From: an uncultured Lachnospiraceae bacterium
GTDB lineage: Bacteria > Bacillota > Clostridia > Lachnospirales > Lachnospiraceae
Assembly (NCBI GenBank): GCA_910587085.1
Contig: CAJUMC010000039.1
Location: 1-29,251 of the forward strand
Length of the DNA stretch: 29,251 bases
Direction of reading: 5' to 3'
A program made the position numbers and the translations under genes. Each line of letters opens with the position of its first letter. The stretch's first letter is position 1. The notes beneath the pieces were generated by a model. The model saw only the letters and a list, made by a program, of their open reading frames with translations, was not told the DNA's origin and searched no databases. This document shows positions 17,123-25,755 of the stretch, piece after piece.

Positions 17123-17713
17123 ATGCCATCATTTGGAAAACACCCGAAGGGGCCGAAACACGGAGAGGGCGCCCCGGAGGAATTCAATCTGGAACAGATG
17201 GAAAAGGAAACGGAGGAAATGCTGAAGCTGCGCTATCTGAACCGCGAAAACGCGCAGTTCGAGCGCACAAAGGGCGGATTCGTCAGTCTGCGCATCGGGG
17301 AAGAATTCTATCCGCGCGTCCATGTCATCCGCATGTTTCCGTTTTCCGACCCGACAAAATACATATCCATCCGCACACCGGATGAACACTCAAAAGAAAT
17401 CGGTGTAATCGAGGACATGAAGCAGGTTTCCGACGAAACTGCAAAGATGCTGAACGAGCAGCTGAATCTTCGCTATTTTACGCCGGTCATCCAGAAGGTC
17501 ATTAACATTAAGGACGAGTACGGATATGCCTATTTTGACGTGGTGACCGACCGGGGCGCCTGCCGCTTCACCATCAACATCGGCGGACATTCCGTGGTTC
17601 ACCTCTCGGAAACACGCATCCTGATTTCGGACATCGACGAAAACCGTTTTGAGATACCGGACGTCACCGTGCTGTCCGCCAAGGAACTGAAAATGCTTGA
17701 CTTATTCCTGTAG
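17123..17713 (+). CDS. DUF1854 family protein, exporter accessory
   Basis: This is a 196-residue soluble protein. Residues about 45-196 match the DUF1854 pattern: FERTKGGFVSLRIGEEFYP, IRMFPFSDPTKYISIRT, KEIGVIEDM, LNLRYFTPVIQKVINIKDEYG, FDVVTDRGACRF, then LISDIDENRFEIPD near the end. The function of DUF1854 is not established. It is known as a neighbour of ABC exporters, including those linked to cyanophycin genes in other bacteria; none of those genes is seen here. The ATG at 17123 is chosen because ACGGAG sits 6 bases upstream; the in-frame extension toward 16943 overlaps the hairpin region and has low-complexity composition. Its position between two half-exporters, with no promoter of its own recognised, suggests it is a regulatory or structural partner of that exporter. 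Confidence 0.88.
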   Translation: MPSFGKHPKGPKHGEGAPEEFNLEQMEKETEEMLKLRYLNRENAQFERTKGGFVSLRIGEEFYPRVHVIRMFPFSDPTKYISIRTPDEHSKEIGVIEDMKQVSDETAKMLNEQLNLRYFTPVIQKVINIKDEYGYAYFDVVTDRGACRFTINIGGHSVVHLSETRILISDIDENRFEIPDVTVLSAKELKMLDLFL

Positions 17714-17770
17714 CAGCAGTCTCTTTTTGACTGTACTGCAACAATTTATGTACAGAAAGGCATCCAAGCT

Positions 17771-19957
17771 ATGATATTAAAATTTGAGCTGTCAAAAGAA
17801 AATCTGGCGCTTCTGGAGCTTTCGCCCGACGAGGAAATCTGCTATGCCGTTCCCTTCGATATCGGAGAGGATGGCCGCTTTCTCGACAATTCCTATGTTG
17901 TCGTCACCCGCACGCGCATCCTTGTTCTGGAACAGGGCGCAAAAAAAGCTGAGTACGAGCTGGCCGGCTGCGAAAAAATTGCCAGCGAGCCGCAGATCGA
18001 CAGCGGGCTGTTCCTCATCACAAAAGACGGCGGGGAGCTGCTTGCGGCCCGGTTTTCCGGCAAGCACCTGGCACGTTTTTCCTACGTCGCGCGCGGCTGC
18101 ATGATGCTGCTTTCCGGAAACCGGGCACTTGTCTCCAGCGACGAATGTGAAAAAACCTGCCCGAAATGCCATCGGGCTCTCCCCGGCACCAGGGAATGCC
18201 CTCACTGCAGCAAGCAGGGCGGCGGCTTTGTAAAGGAATTCCTCACTATGCTGTCACCGTATAAAAAGCAGCTGGCCGCCATCCTGTTCTTTATGATGCT
18301 TGCTGCCGTTATTACCCTGCTGAATCCGGAGATTCAGAAGCATCTGATCGACGATGTGCTGACCGATCGAAAGGGAACGCTGGCCCAGGCCTGGCTATTC
18401 CTGGGCATACTTTTCCTGCTGAGCATCGGCATGGTCATTATCAACATAACGAAAGCATATCTGAGCGCAAAGCTGGGCTCTACGCTGACCCGCGATCTGC
18501 GGGCAAAGCTGTACCACAAAATCCAGATCCTTTCGCTTTCCTTTATCAACGACCGCCGGCCGGGCGAGCTGATGAACCGCGTTGTATATGACACGGCGCG
18601 GATCAAACAGTTTATGGAGGCTGTGTTCTGCAACCTGTTCACCGTCGCAATCGTCTTTATTTTCGATATGGTTTACATGTTGATCCTTGATGCAAAACTG
18701 GCCCTGATCTCGTTTCTGTTCATCCCGATCGGAGTCGTGATCTCCACTGCCTTCAAGCACAACATCCATCGGCGCTTCCATCGCCAGTGGCAGAAGAACG
18801 ATGATGTAAACAGCTCCCTGCAGGATGTGATTTCCGGTATGAGCGTCGTGAAATCCTACGGCAAGGAAAAGGCTGAAACAGAACACTTTAATGAGCTTTC
18901 CGACAGCTATGCCGCCATCAACCGTAAAAACGAGGTGTTCTGGGCGCTCTTTTACCCGATGCTCTCCTTCGTGATGGGGGCCGGCGTCTACTTAATTACC
19001 TTTTTCGGCGGCATCCGTGTTCTGGACGGCAGAAAGACCCCCGGCGAGCTGCTGCAGTTCATCAATTACACCTCCATGCTTTACATGTATCTGAACTGGC
19101 TGACGAATATTCCGCGTCAGCTTATGAACCTGATCAACAGCGTGGAGCGCATCAACGACGTTATGTCGCAGGAACCGCGTATTGTGGACCGCAGTGAGGC
19201 AATCGACCTCCCGATCCGGGGCGCTGTCGAGTTCCGCGGCGCTACCTTCGGCTACAAATCTTACAAGCCCGTGCTTGAAAATATTGATCTTACCGTAAAG
19301 CCCGGCGAGATGATCGGACTGGTCGGCGCATCCGGCACCGGAAAATCCACGATGATCAATCTGATTATGCACCTCTACGAGCTGGACGACGGTGAACTGC
19401 TGATCGACGGACATGATATCCGCGATATCCGCCTGGAAAACTTCCATTCACAGATCGGTGTCGTGCTGCAGGAAACCTTCCTGTTTTCCGGTACGATCCT
19501 GAACAATATCCGGTTCGCCAAACCGGATGCCACCTACGAGGAGGTTATCCGTGCGGCCAAAATGGCGAACGCACATGATTTTATCTGCCGGACGCCGGAC
19601 GGCTACAACACTTATGTCGGCGAGCGCGGATACAATCTCTCAGGCGGCGAGCGTCAGCGCATCGCTATCGCGCGCGCCATCCTGAACGAGCCGAAGCTGC
19701 TGATTCTGGACGAGGCAACTGCAAGCCTTGATACCGAGAGTGAGTATCTGATCCAGAAGGCGCTCGAGCGCCTTACCGAAGGCCGCACCACCTTTGCCAT
19801 CGCGCACCGCCTCTCCACACTAAAGGACGCGGATCGTCTTGTCGTCATCGACGGTCACAGCATCGCCGAAATCGGTACGCACAACGAGCTGATGGAGGCG
19901 CAGGGGATCTATTACAAGCTGGTGACGGCACAGCTGGAGATGCAGAAGGTGGAGTAA
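17771..19957 (+). CDS. Second ABC half-exporter with N-terminal extra domain and zinc ribbon
   Basis: A 728-residue fused permease-ATPase, paralogous in layout to the gene at 14617. The N-terminal domain (1-125) reads as alternating strands (SYVVVTRTRILVLEQ, GLFLITKDGGELLAARF), compatible with a pleckstrin-homology-like fold. A zinc ribbon follows (Cys130, 133, 143, 146). Membrane helices span about 165-460. The ATPase carries Walker A GASGTGKST (519-527), Gln567, LSGGE (623-627), LLILDE (643-648) and His679; both ATP sites of a dimer with the first half would be intact. AGAAAGG lies about 10 bases before the ATG. A weak inverted repeat CTGTAC/GTACAG (17731-17755) lies in the 57-bp gap before it. 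Strong terminator after the gene. Cargo unknown. Confidence 0.92.
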   Translation: MILKFELSKENLALLELSPDEEICYAVPFDIGEDGRFLDNSYVVVTRTRILVLEQGAKKAEYELAGCEKIASEPQIDSGLFLITKDGGELLAARFSGKHLARFSYVARGCMMLLSGNRALVSSDECEKTCPKCHRALPGTRECPHCSKQGGGFVKEFLTMLSPYKKQLAAILFFMMLAAVITLLNPEIQKHLIDDVLTDRKGTLAQAWLFLGILFLLSIGMVIINITKAYLSAKLGSTLTRDLRAKLYHKIQILSLSFINDRRPGELMNRVVYDTARIKQFMEAVFCNLFTVAIVFIFDMVYMLILDAKLALISFLFIPIGVVISTAFKHNIHRRFHRQWQKNDDVNSSLQDVISGMSVVKSYGKEKAETEHFNELSDSYAAINRKNEVFWALFYPMLSFVMGAGVYLITFFGGIRVLDGRKTPGELLQFINYTSMLYMYLNWLTNIPRQLMNLINSVERINDVMSQEPRIVDRSEAIDLPIRGAVEFRGATFGYKSYKPVLENIDLTVKPGEMIGLVGASGTGKSTMINLIMHLYELDDGELLIDGHDIRDIRLENFHSQIGVVLQETFLFSGTILNNIRFAKPDATYEEVIRAAKMANAHDFICRTPDGYNTYVGERGYNLSGGERQRIAIARAILNEPKLLILDEATASLDTESEYLIQKALERLTEGRTTFAIAHRLSTLKDADRLVVIDGHSIAEIGTHNELMEAQGIYYKLVTAQLEMQKVE

Positions 19958-20004
19958 AAGCCGAAGCCGTGTACAGAAGAACCGCAAGATATCTGTCAGA
20001 TTAA

Positions 20005-20045
20005 AAAACAGACTGCCCTGGTAACTTTCCAGGGCAGTCTGTTTT
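20005..20045. terminator. Bidirectional Rho-independent terminator
   Basis: Perfect 17-bp inverted repeat, AAAACAGACTGCCCTGG (20005-20021) and CCAGGGCAGTCTGTTTT (20029-20045), with a 7-base loop. The A/T ends give a T-run in both directions, so it serves both the exporter unit (plus) and the efflux operon (minus), which converge here. Confidence 0.93.
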
Positions 20046-20105
20046 GCATGGGAAAGGCTTTCGCTATTGCTTTAAAATATTTTGTAAAAAGATTCCAGTC
20101 CCTTC

Positions 20106-21089
20106 TTAAACCTTTTCCAGAACAATCTTCCCGTCCTTCAGCTCCATCCGCAGCTTATTCCCCTCCACGCCGGCCTCGTCAAGCAGCTGGCGCGGGATCT
20201 GGACGCGCCCCGCACGGTCGATGATTGCAAATTCCTCCTGCGTTTCTTCCTCCTGCCAGTTCACGGTGCTCTCCGCGAGATTCAGCGAATAATGCTCCTT
20301 CAGAATCCGTTCGCTGCTGAATTTTCCGTCGCGGATCGCCACAACGCGCTGCACCTGCTTGGAAAGCGTCACATCGTGGGTCACGATCACAATGGTCTGT
20401 CCCTGGCGGTTCAGTTCGCGGAACACACCGACAATATAATCTGCCGTTTTTCGATCCACCGAACCGGTCGGCTCATCCGCAAGCAGCAGCTTCGGGGAAT
20501 TGGCAATCGCAATCGCGATGGCAATCCGCTGCTGTTCACCGCCCGATAGCTGGTTCAGGCGGCTGGCCTTTTTGTGCGTCATCCCGACCAGCTCCAGCAG
20601 CTCCAGGGCGCGTTCCCGTTTCTTTTTCTCTGTGGTAAACTGCATCGGCGTCATTATATTTTCCAGCGCACTCAGGTAGGGAAGCAGATTGCGCGCGTTA
20701 TTCTGCCAAACAAAGCCGACCGTGTCGCGTTTGTATTCCACCAGCTGCCTTTCGGTCAGCGTAAACAGATTTTTTCCGTCCACAAACAGCCGTCCGGCAC
20801 TCGGCGTATCCAGGCCGCCCAGCATATTCAGGAAGGTAGACTTTCCGCTGCCGCTGTTGCCGATAATGGCAAGCAGCTCCCCCTTCTCCACCGTCAGGTC
20901 AAGCCCCTGCAGCGCCAGTACTTCAAGCTCGGATGTTTTGTAAATTTTTACCAGATTATCCGCCAGGATCATCGGCTTTTTGCCGTCCTCCTCTTCCTTT
21001 CCGACGGACGGGTTTTCCGCTGTGCTATCCGCCGCAGACAACACTTTTTCTTTTTCCGCCGCAGACGTCCCTTCTATTTTTTCCGCCAT
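20106..21089 (-). CDS. MacB/LolD-type ABC ATPase with C-terminal AbrB/SpoVT-like domain
   Basis: A 327-residue ATPase. Residues 1-38 are a charged, low-complexity lead. The nucleotide-binding domain has Walker A GNSGSGKST (77-85), Q-loop Gln129, LSGGEQQR (181-188), Walker B LLLADEP (201-207) and His238, complete for the MacB/LolD class that powers FtsX-type permeases. Residues 285-327 read FAIIDRAGRVQIPRQLLDEA and end in MELKDGKIVLEKV, the pattern of an AbrB/SpoVT swapped-hairpin domain, which is usually DNA-binding. Such a tail is unusual on an ABC ATPase; it may dimerise the protein or link transport to gene control. Start chosen at 21089 because AGGAGG sits 5 bases upstream; a TTG six codons earlier is less likely. 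Last gene of the operon, 10 bases after its ATPase neighbour. Confidence 0.87.
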   Translation of the reverse strand: MAEKIEGTSAAEKEKVLSAADSTAENPSVGKEEEDGKKPMILADNLVKIYKTSELEVLALQGLDLTVEKGELLAIIGNSGSGKSTFLNMLGGLDTPSAGRLFVDGKNLFTLTERQLVEYKRDTVGFVWQNNARNLLPYLSALENIMTPMQFTTEKKKRERALELLELVGMTHKKASRLNQLSGGEQQRIAIAIAIANSPKLLLADEPTGSVDRKTADYIVGVFRELNRQGQTIVIVTHDVTLSKQVQRVVAIRDGKFSSERILKEHYSLNLAESTVNWQEEETQEEFAIIDRAGRVQIPRQLLDEAGVEGNKLRMELKDGKIVLEKV

Positions 21090-21099
21090 TCCAGCCTCC

Positions 21100-21762
21100 T
21101 TATACAATCCCGCCGTCCTCCAGGGTGTAAACCTTATCCCCGGCGTCCATCAGTGCCATATCATGCGTCGTCATAACGATCGTGATTCCCTGTTTTTCCA
21201 CAAGATCCCGGAACATTTTAATTACCGCAAGGGAGGAAGCCGTATCAAGCTCTGCCGTCGGCTCATCCGCAAAAATTACCTGGGGCTGATGCGCCACCGC
21301 GCGGGCAATAGCCACGCGCTGCTGCTCACCGCCGGAAAGCTCCTGAGGCTGATGCTGCATACGCTTTCCAAGTCCGACCAGATGCAGACATTCTTCCACA
21401 CGCTTTCTGCGGTTCCCGCGGTAATTTGACAGCCGCAGCGAAAACTCCACATTTTCGTATACGGTCATCATCGGGATCAGCGAGACGGACTGAAAAATAA
21501 AACCGATTTTCTCTCTTCGCAGCTTTTCCCGTTCCTTATCTGACAGCTTTGTGATATCCTGCCCGTCAAAGATTACCTCACCGCTGCTCGGCGCATCCAG
21601 CGCTCCGATAATATTGAGCAGCGTCGTCTTTCCGGAACCGGACTTTCCGCGCAGGATCGTCAGACTTTTGCTGGCAATCTGTACTGACACATCCCGGAGT
21701 GCCTGGAACGGCTCGCTGCCGACCACAGGAAACTCCCGGCATACCTTTTTTGTCTCTATCAT
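21100..21762 (-). CDS. MacB/LolD-type ABC transporter ATPase
   Basis: This 220-residue stand-alone ATPase is of normal length for the class. Walker A GKSGSGKTT (39-47), Q-loop Gln91, signature LSGGEQQR (142-149), Walker B VIFADEP (162-168) and H-loop His200 are all present. The segment PMMTVYENVEFSL after the Q-loop is typical of ATPases serving MacB/FtsX permeases. The ATG lies 3 bases after the permease stop and its ribosome binding site (GGGGGAGG) lies inside the permease end, so translation is coupled. With the ATPase downstream it gives two different ATPases for one permease; a heterodimer or alternative partners are both possible. Cytoplasmic, membrane-associated. Confidence 0.9.
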   Translation of the reverse strand: MIETKKVCREFPVVGSEPFQALRDVSVQIASKSLTILRGKSGSGKTTLLNIIGALDAPSSGEVIFDGQDITKLSDKEREKLRREKIGFIFQSVSLIPMMTVYENVEFSLRLSNYRGNRRKRVEECLHLVGLGKRMQHQPQELSGGEQQRVAIARAVAHQPQVIFADEPTAELDTASSLAVIKMFRDLVEKQGITIVMTTHDMALMDAGDKVYTLEDGGIV

Positions 21763-21765
21763 ATC

Positions 21766-24618
21766 CTAGTCCTCCCCCAGCTTCAGTGCCTGCGCAATCT
21801 TCATCTTAAATACCTGCTTTGCCAGAATTGCAAGGCAGATAACCAGCATTATGCCAATGATGCCGAACAGCCGGATCATATCCGACGACTGCGTAATCAG
21901 CTGCATCGGAAGCACCTGATCCGCAGCGGAATACGCGGTCTGGATCATCGGCACGAACATCCGGGAGGCCAGTATGCCGATCCCCGCCCCGCACACAATG
22001 GAAAGCAGACTGGAAAACATCTGTTCGTTCAGCAGCATCCGGATAATCTCCCCCCGCGACATGCCCATCGCGCGGAATATACCGAAAAGCAGCTCCCTGG
22101 AGCGGATGGACAGAATCCAATAAATCAGATAACCTACCGCGCACAGTACAAGAATAACAATAAAGCTCATAGTCAGAATGCCGTTTGTTCCCTCAAAAAG
22201 CGTATCACGCTTAATATCAGAAAGCTTCATGTTGATATCCTCAAAGCTGGTATATGTAATCTGATTTTCCTCCGCAAAACGGTACAGGCCATCCGTCGAA
22301 TCCACATCCAGCCAGATCTGGTACGGCGCGACTTCCCACTGTCTCTGAACGGTGGAAAGATTGGCAATGATCAGATACCCCGGATGAACCGTCAGGTTTC
22401 CATCTGCGCCCACCCATGCATACTGCTTGTGGAAGCTCGGAAAATATTCGAAGAACCCGGCAATCTTTGCTGAAATATCGGGATAAGACCGACCTGCCGC
22501 ATCCTTACCGCGATAAACAAACGTGTCTCCGACCTTAAGTCCCAGAATATCCCGGAAAGCGGAGGAAAGCAGCACTGCGTCAGGATTTGCCCCCAGCTTG
22601 TTCAGAATGGTATTATAATGCTCCGACATTATATCATCCGGCAGGCTTGTCGTAGTTCCGAAATTCTTTGAATGAATAGCGTAGAGCTGAGGCGTCGATG
22701 TCATCATAACTGCCATTTTCTCGCGCGGCAGGGTAATTTCCTTGTTTATGTAAACCTTTGCCGCAGATTTCACTCCCTCAATCTGCCCGTACCGGTCAAA
22801 ATCCGGCTCCTTGTAAATCAGGGTCTGCTCCGTTCCCAGCCGCACCTGCTCCTCATTGCTTCTCCACTTTTCCTGCAGCACAATATCGGCGCCGACATTA
22901 TATTTCTGATTGGCCTCCGCATTCGCGAGAATGGTGCGCGCTACTGTCGTGTTGAAAATGCCGAGCGACACGGTAAGCATCAGGAAAGTCATAATAAAGT
23001 ACTGCTTTTTGCCCGTGCGCAGAATTTCCAAAAAGGATGCATAGCCGGCCGGCTTCCAGCGCCTTTTTCCGATAAAATAAATGATGCGGACAAGCAGCGG
23101 CTGCAGACGCAGGCATACAAGCGAGGCTCCGAGAATGAACAGCCCCGAACTCAGAAACAGTAACGGGTCCATTGCTTTCCCGCTGACTACCGTTTGAATA
23201 ATATCTTCCTGCTGCCCGCGGAAGGCGTAATAGCCGTACAGGGATACTGCAAGAATAACAACGTCAAGAAACAACCTCTGCCACAGCGGCCTTTTGCTTT
23301 GCCCGCGTGCGCGCGACTGCTTCTGGCGCACAATGGAAATCCCGCTCTGCCGGAAAGCCGGCAGCACCGTCATCAGAATGGAAAGCACCAGAGCCCCGAC
23401 AGCGTAGAATAATACCTCCGCCGTAAATCTTGTCTGCAGCGGCCGCCGCTGAACAAACTCAAGAAACGCACTGGCCGAGCCAAGTATCCGGCAGAGCAGA
23501 CTTCCAAGCGGCAGTCCGATCACAAAACTGATCAGCGCTAGGAAGGAGGACTGCATCAGATACAAACGGAAAATCTGTCCCTTGCTTGCGCCTCGGCTCT
23601 TAAGCAGCGAAATCTCGCTCTGCTCCATCTCCAGCATCTGTCTTGATATCATAAACAGAAAAGCGCAGAGCAGCACCAGTACCGGCACCTGCAGAATGGA
23701 CAGCGTTGTCTCCACCTTTTTCTCATCAGCAAGAAAGTTTGTCAGCAGCGAAACAAAAACTGGCTCCTCAACCCGGCCGAACGAAGTGTTCTGCGCCGTC
23801 AGCGCATGCATCTGCTCAATAATTTCCCCCGCTCTATTATAAGGGATTGAAGTATGGTCAATCAGAAGATAGGTAGCCGTATCATACTCATAACCCCATT
23901 TGCTTAAAAACATACTCTGCATCAGCTCCGGCGAAATCAGAATCTCCCCGGTGAAGGTATCCGGATTCTCCTGCCAGTAGCCGTCCGTTTCATCTTTGGA
24001 ATTAATTACTCCCACAATACGGATCACCACCCGGTTTCCGGCCTCATCCTTCAGATATCGGAATTCAAGCTCCTCCCCGATCAGCAGATCCATATCCAAA
24101 AAGCCCTTCATGGTGACAACTGCTTCCACCACTCCGTCCTCCGCCGGCGTCTCGGTATACATCCGGCCGCTGACAACGACGGAATGATCCTCCAGATCCT
24201 GCAGGCTGCCCACCTTGTATTTTTTTTCGATGTATCTTCCGCTGCGGTTAATCCGCGACTTTGCGGTGGTCGCAGTCAGGTTGTGATGCACTACTCTCAT
24301 CCGCTCCCGGATTCCCAGCTCAGCGCATAATGTATCCGCTGTATTCTGAATTCTCTGGTATTCACCTGGTCCTTCGGTTTTTCTCACCCGTCCGACCGCA
24401 GCGATCACCGTCGGATCGGTGATCTCCTCAATCAAAGCGGATGCGCCGCCGTTTGTATCCACATATTCGGTAAACCGATCCGTCAGCATTCTCTGAAGCG
24501 ACGCATCCCGGTACATCGGATGGCTTACCGCCACTGCAACCAGAAGAATATTGCCAAGGAGAAGGCTGATGACCATCCATTTCTTGTGCATTATCTTCTG
24601 AAACATAATCTGTATCAT
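21766..24618 (-). CDS. FtsX/MacB-type ABC permease, 10-helix form
   Basis: A 950-residue permease. Helix 1 (about 14-33) is followed by a large outer domain (35-300). Helices lie at about 306-326, 352-378 and 402-422 around the FtsX core (LLKSRGASKGQIFRLYLMQS, 338-357). Further helices are near 449-465, 485-512 and 538-560, then a second outer domain (about 565-815) and three C-terminal helices with the second FtsX core (IFRAMGMSRGEIIRMLL). This duplicated layout is known from large FtsX permeases of Gram-positive bacteria that export or extract lipids, peptides or antibiotics. One polypeptide can thus supply both half-sites, fitting two different ATPases. Starts 15 bases after the adaptor gene, with GGGGTGG upstream. 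Cargo unknown. Confidence 0.92.
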   Translation of the reverse strand: MIQIMFQKIMHKKWMVISLLLGNILLVAVAVSHPMYRDASLQRMLTDRFTEYVDTNGGASALIEEITDPTVIAAVGRVRKTEGPGEYQRIQNTADTLCAELGIRERMRVVHHNLTATTAKSRINRSGRYIEKKYKVGSLQDLEDHSVVVSGRMYTETPAEDGVVEAVVTMKGFLDMDLLIGEELEFRYLKDEAGNRVVIRIVGVINSKDETDGYWQENPDTFTGEILISPELMQSMFLSKWGYEYDTATYLLIDHTSIPYNRAGEIIEQMHALTAQNTSFGRVEEPVFVSLLTNFLADEKKVETTLSILQVPVLVLLCAFLFMISRQMLEMEQSEISLLKSRGASKGQIFRLYLMQSSFLALISFVIGLPLGSLLCRILGSASAFLEFVQRRPLQTRFTAEVLFYAVGALVLSILMTVLPAFRQSGISIVRQKQSRARGQSKRPLWQRLFLDVVILAVSLYGYYAFRGQQEDIIQTVVSGKAMDPLLFLSSGLFILGASLVCLRLQPLLVRIIYFIGKRRWKPAGYASFLEILRTGKKQYFIMTFLMLTVSLGIFNTTVARTILANAEANQKYNVGADIVLQEKWRSNEEQVRLGTEQTLIYKEPDFDRYGQIEGVKSAAKVYINKEITLPREKMAVMMTSTPQLYAIHSKNFGTTTSLPDDIMSEHYNTILNKLGANPDAVLLSSAFRDILGLKVGDTFVYRGKDAAGRSYPDISAKIAGFFEYFPSFHKQYAWVGADGNLTVHPGYLIIANLSTVQRQWEVAPYQIWLDVDSTDGLYRFAEENQITYTSFEDINMKLSDIKRDTLFEGTNGILTMSFIVILVLCAVGYLIYWILSIRSRELLFGIFRAMGMSRGEIIRMLLNEQMFSSLLSIVCGAGIGILASRMFVPMIQTAYSAADQVLPMQLITQSSDMIRLFGIIGIMLVICLAILAKQVFKMKIAQALKLGED

Positions 24619-24633
24619 CCTACCACCCCGTTT

Positions 24634-25755
24634 CTAATTTATCAGCACGACCATACCCTCGGTCAGGCCGTCAATCACATGACAATACTCTTTTGTCCGT
24701 TTTCCCATAAGAAAATAGTGTTTTATTTTTTTGCCGTCCTTCAGTTCTGTTACATAACATCCGCCGGAATCTGATTTTACCGCTTCAACGCTTACCATCA
24801 GAACATTTTCCAGATGCAGCGTTTCGTAGCGTATGGAAGCGCGGTAGCTAGAATTTGTCTTGTCAATCCAGATATAGGAGTCATTGCTCTGAAATGAGCC
24901 GGACAGATATTTTTTACTGCAGGAAACCACTTTCCCCAGTGTATCTGCCTCTAAATCGTTATTCGCTACCAGCGTATTCATTCCGTATAACAAAATTCCG
25001 GAGCCGTCCGGTACGGCAAAGATCTGTGTTTTCTGTTTACACATCAACCCCAGCGTATCTCCGTTCCACGCAAGCATATCCGGCTCTTTATTCTCCAGGG
25101 AATAGATATAACCCGACATCGGTGCAGGAAGCACCAGCTTTTCCTGTTCTCTTTGGTATTTGTCCACCAGCTCCTCCAGCTCGGCCACCTTCTCGTTCAC
25201 GGTTCGAATGCTTCTTTCTGTCTCCATCCTGCATTTTTCCAGATCAAGCTCCGCGATCCGGAGCGCTGTTCCGGTCGATTCCTTCACTGCCCGTTCCGCG
25301 GACGCAAGCCGAGCCCCGCAGGATTCCTGAACCTCCTTCTGTTCCTCCCGTGCGCGGGTGAGCCGCAGATCTACCGTTTTGATGTCAATATCGTTCACCA
25401 GTGCCTTAAATTCTGCGACCGGCTGCCCCTCTTCCACATAGTCCCCGACCGCTACACAATATTTTATAAATATTGCCGAATCGTAACCCGTATCAAAATT
25501 GATCTTATCCCACCCGTAATATTGCAGGGTGCCCTCCGCCTGAGCTTCTACGGACAGCGTACCTCTCTCAACCCTGCTTGTAGCAAACGTAATTTCCCCG
25601 GCCGCCTTTTCCGGCTCAGCGTTCAGATTTGCTTCCGGCTCCGATACCGGAACAGACTTGTCTGCAGCAGCCGGAACCGGATGAACCGGCACGCATACAG
25701 CCATAATTACTGCTGCGGCCGCGGCTATGTATTTTCGTGTTTTTCTATCTGACAT
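24634..25755 (-). CDS. HlyD/YknX-like efflux adaptor (third of three)
   Basis: A 373-residue exported adaptor. Residues 1-31 form a signal peptide or membrane anchor (basic start, hydrophobic 10-28, then PVPAAADK). There is no lipobox cysteine, unlike its two neighbours, although Cys21 lies in the hydrophobic stretch. A lipoyl/barrel strand region (YDSAIFIKYCVAVGDYVEEG) leads to an alpha-helical hairpin (about 125-210, charged heptads), then PAPMSGYIYSL, the return lipoyl strand typical of membrane fusion proteins. The C-terminal barrel ends in HVIDGLTEGMVVLIN. The ATG overlaps the end of the previous adaptor gene by 11 bases; AAGGAG lies 9 bases upstream inside that gene. Expected to bridge the permease outer domain to the cell wall side. 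Confidence 0.82.
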   Translation of the reverse strand: MSDRKTRKYIAAAAAVIMAVCVPVHPVPAAADKSVPVSEPEANLNAEPEKAAGEITFATSRVERGTLSVEAQAEGTLQYYGWDKINFDTGYDSAIFIKYCVAVGDYVEEGQPVAEFKALVNDIDIKTVDLRLTRAREEQKEVQESCGARLASAERAVKESTGTALRIAELDLEKCRMETERSIRTVNEKVAELEELVDKYQREQEKLVLPAPMSGYIYSLENKEPDMLAWNGDTLGLMCKQKTQIFAVPDGSGILLYGMNTLVANNDLEADTLGKVVSCSKKYLSGSFQSNDSYIWIDKTNSSYRASIRYETLHLENVLMVSVEAVKSDSGGCYVTELKDGKKIKHYFLMGKRTKEYCHVIDGLTEGMVVLIN

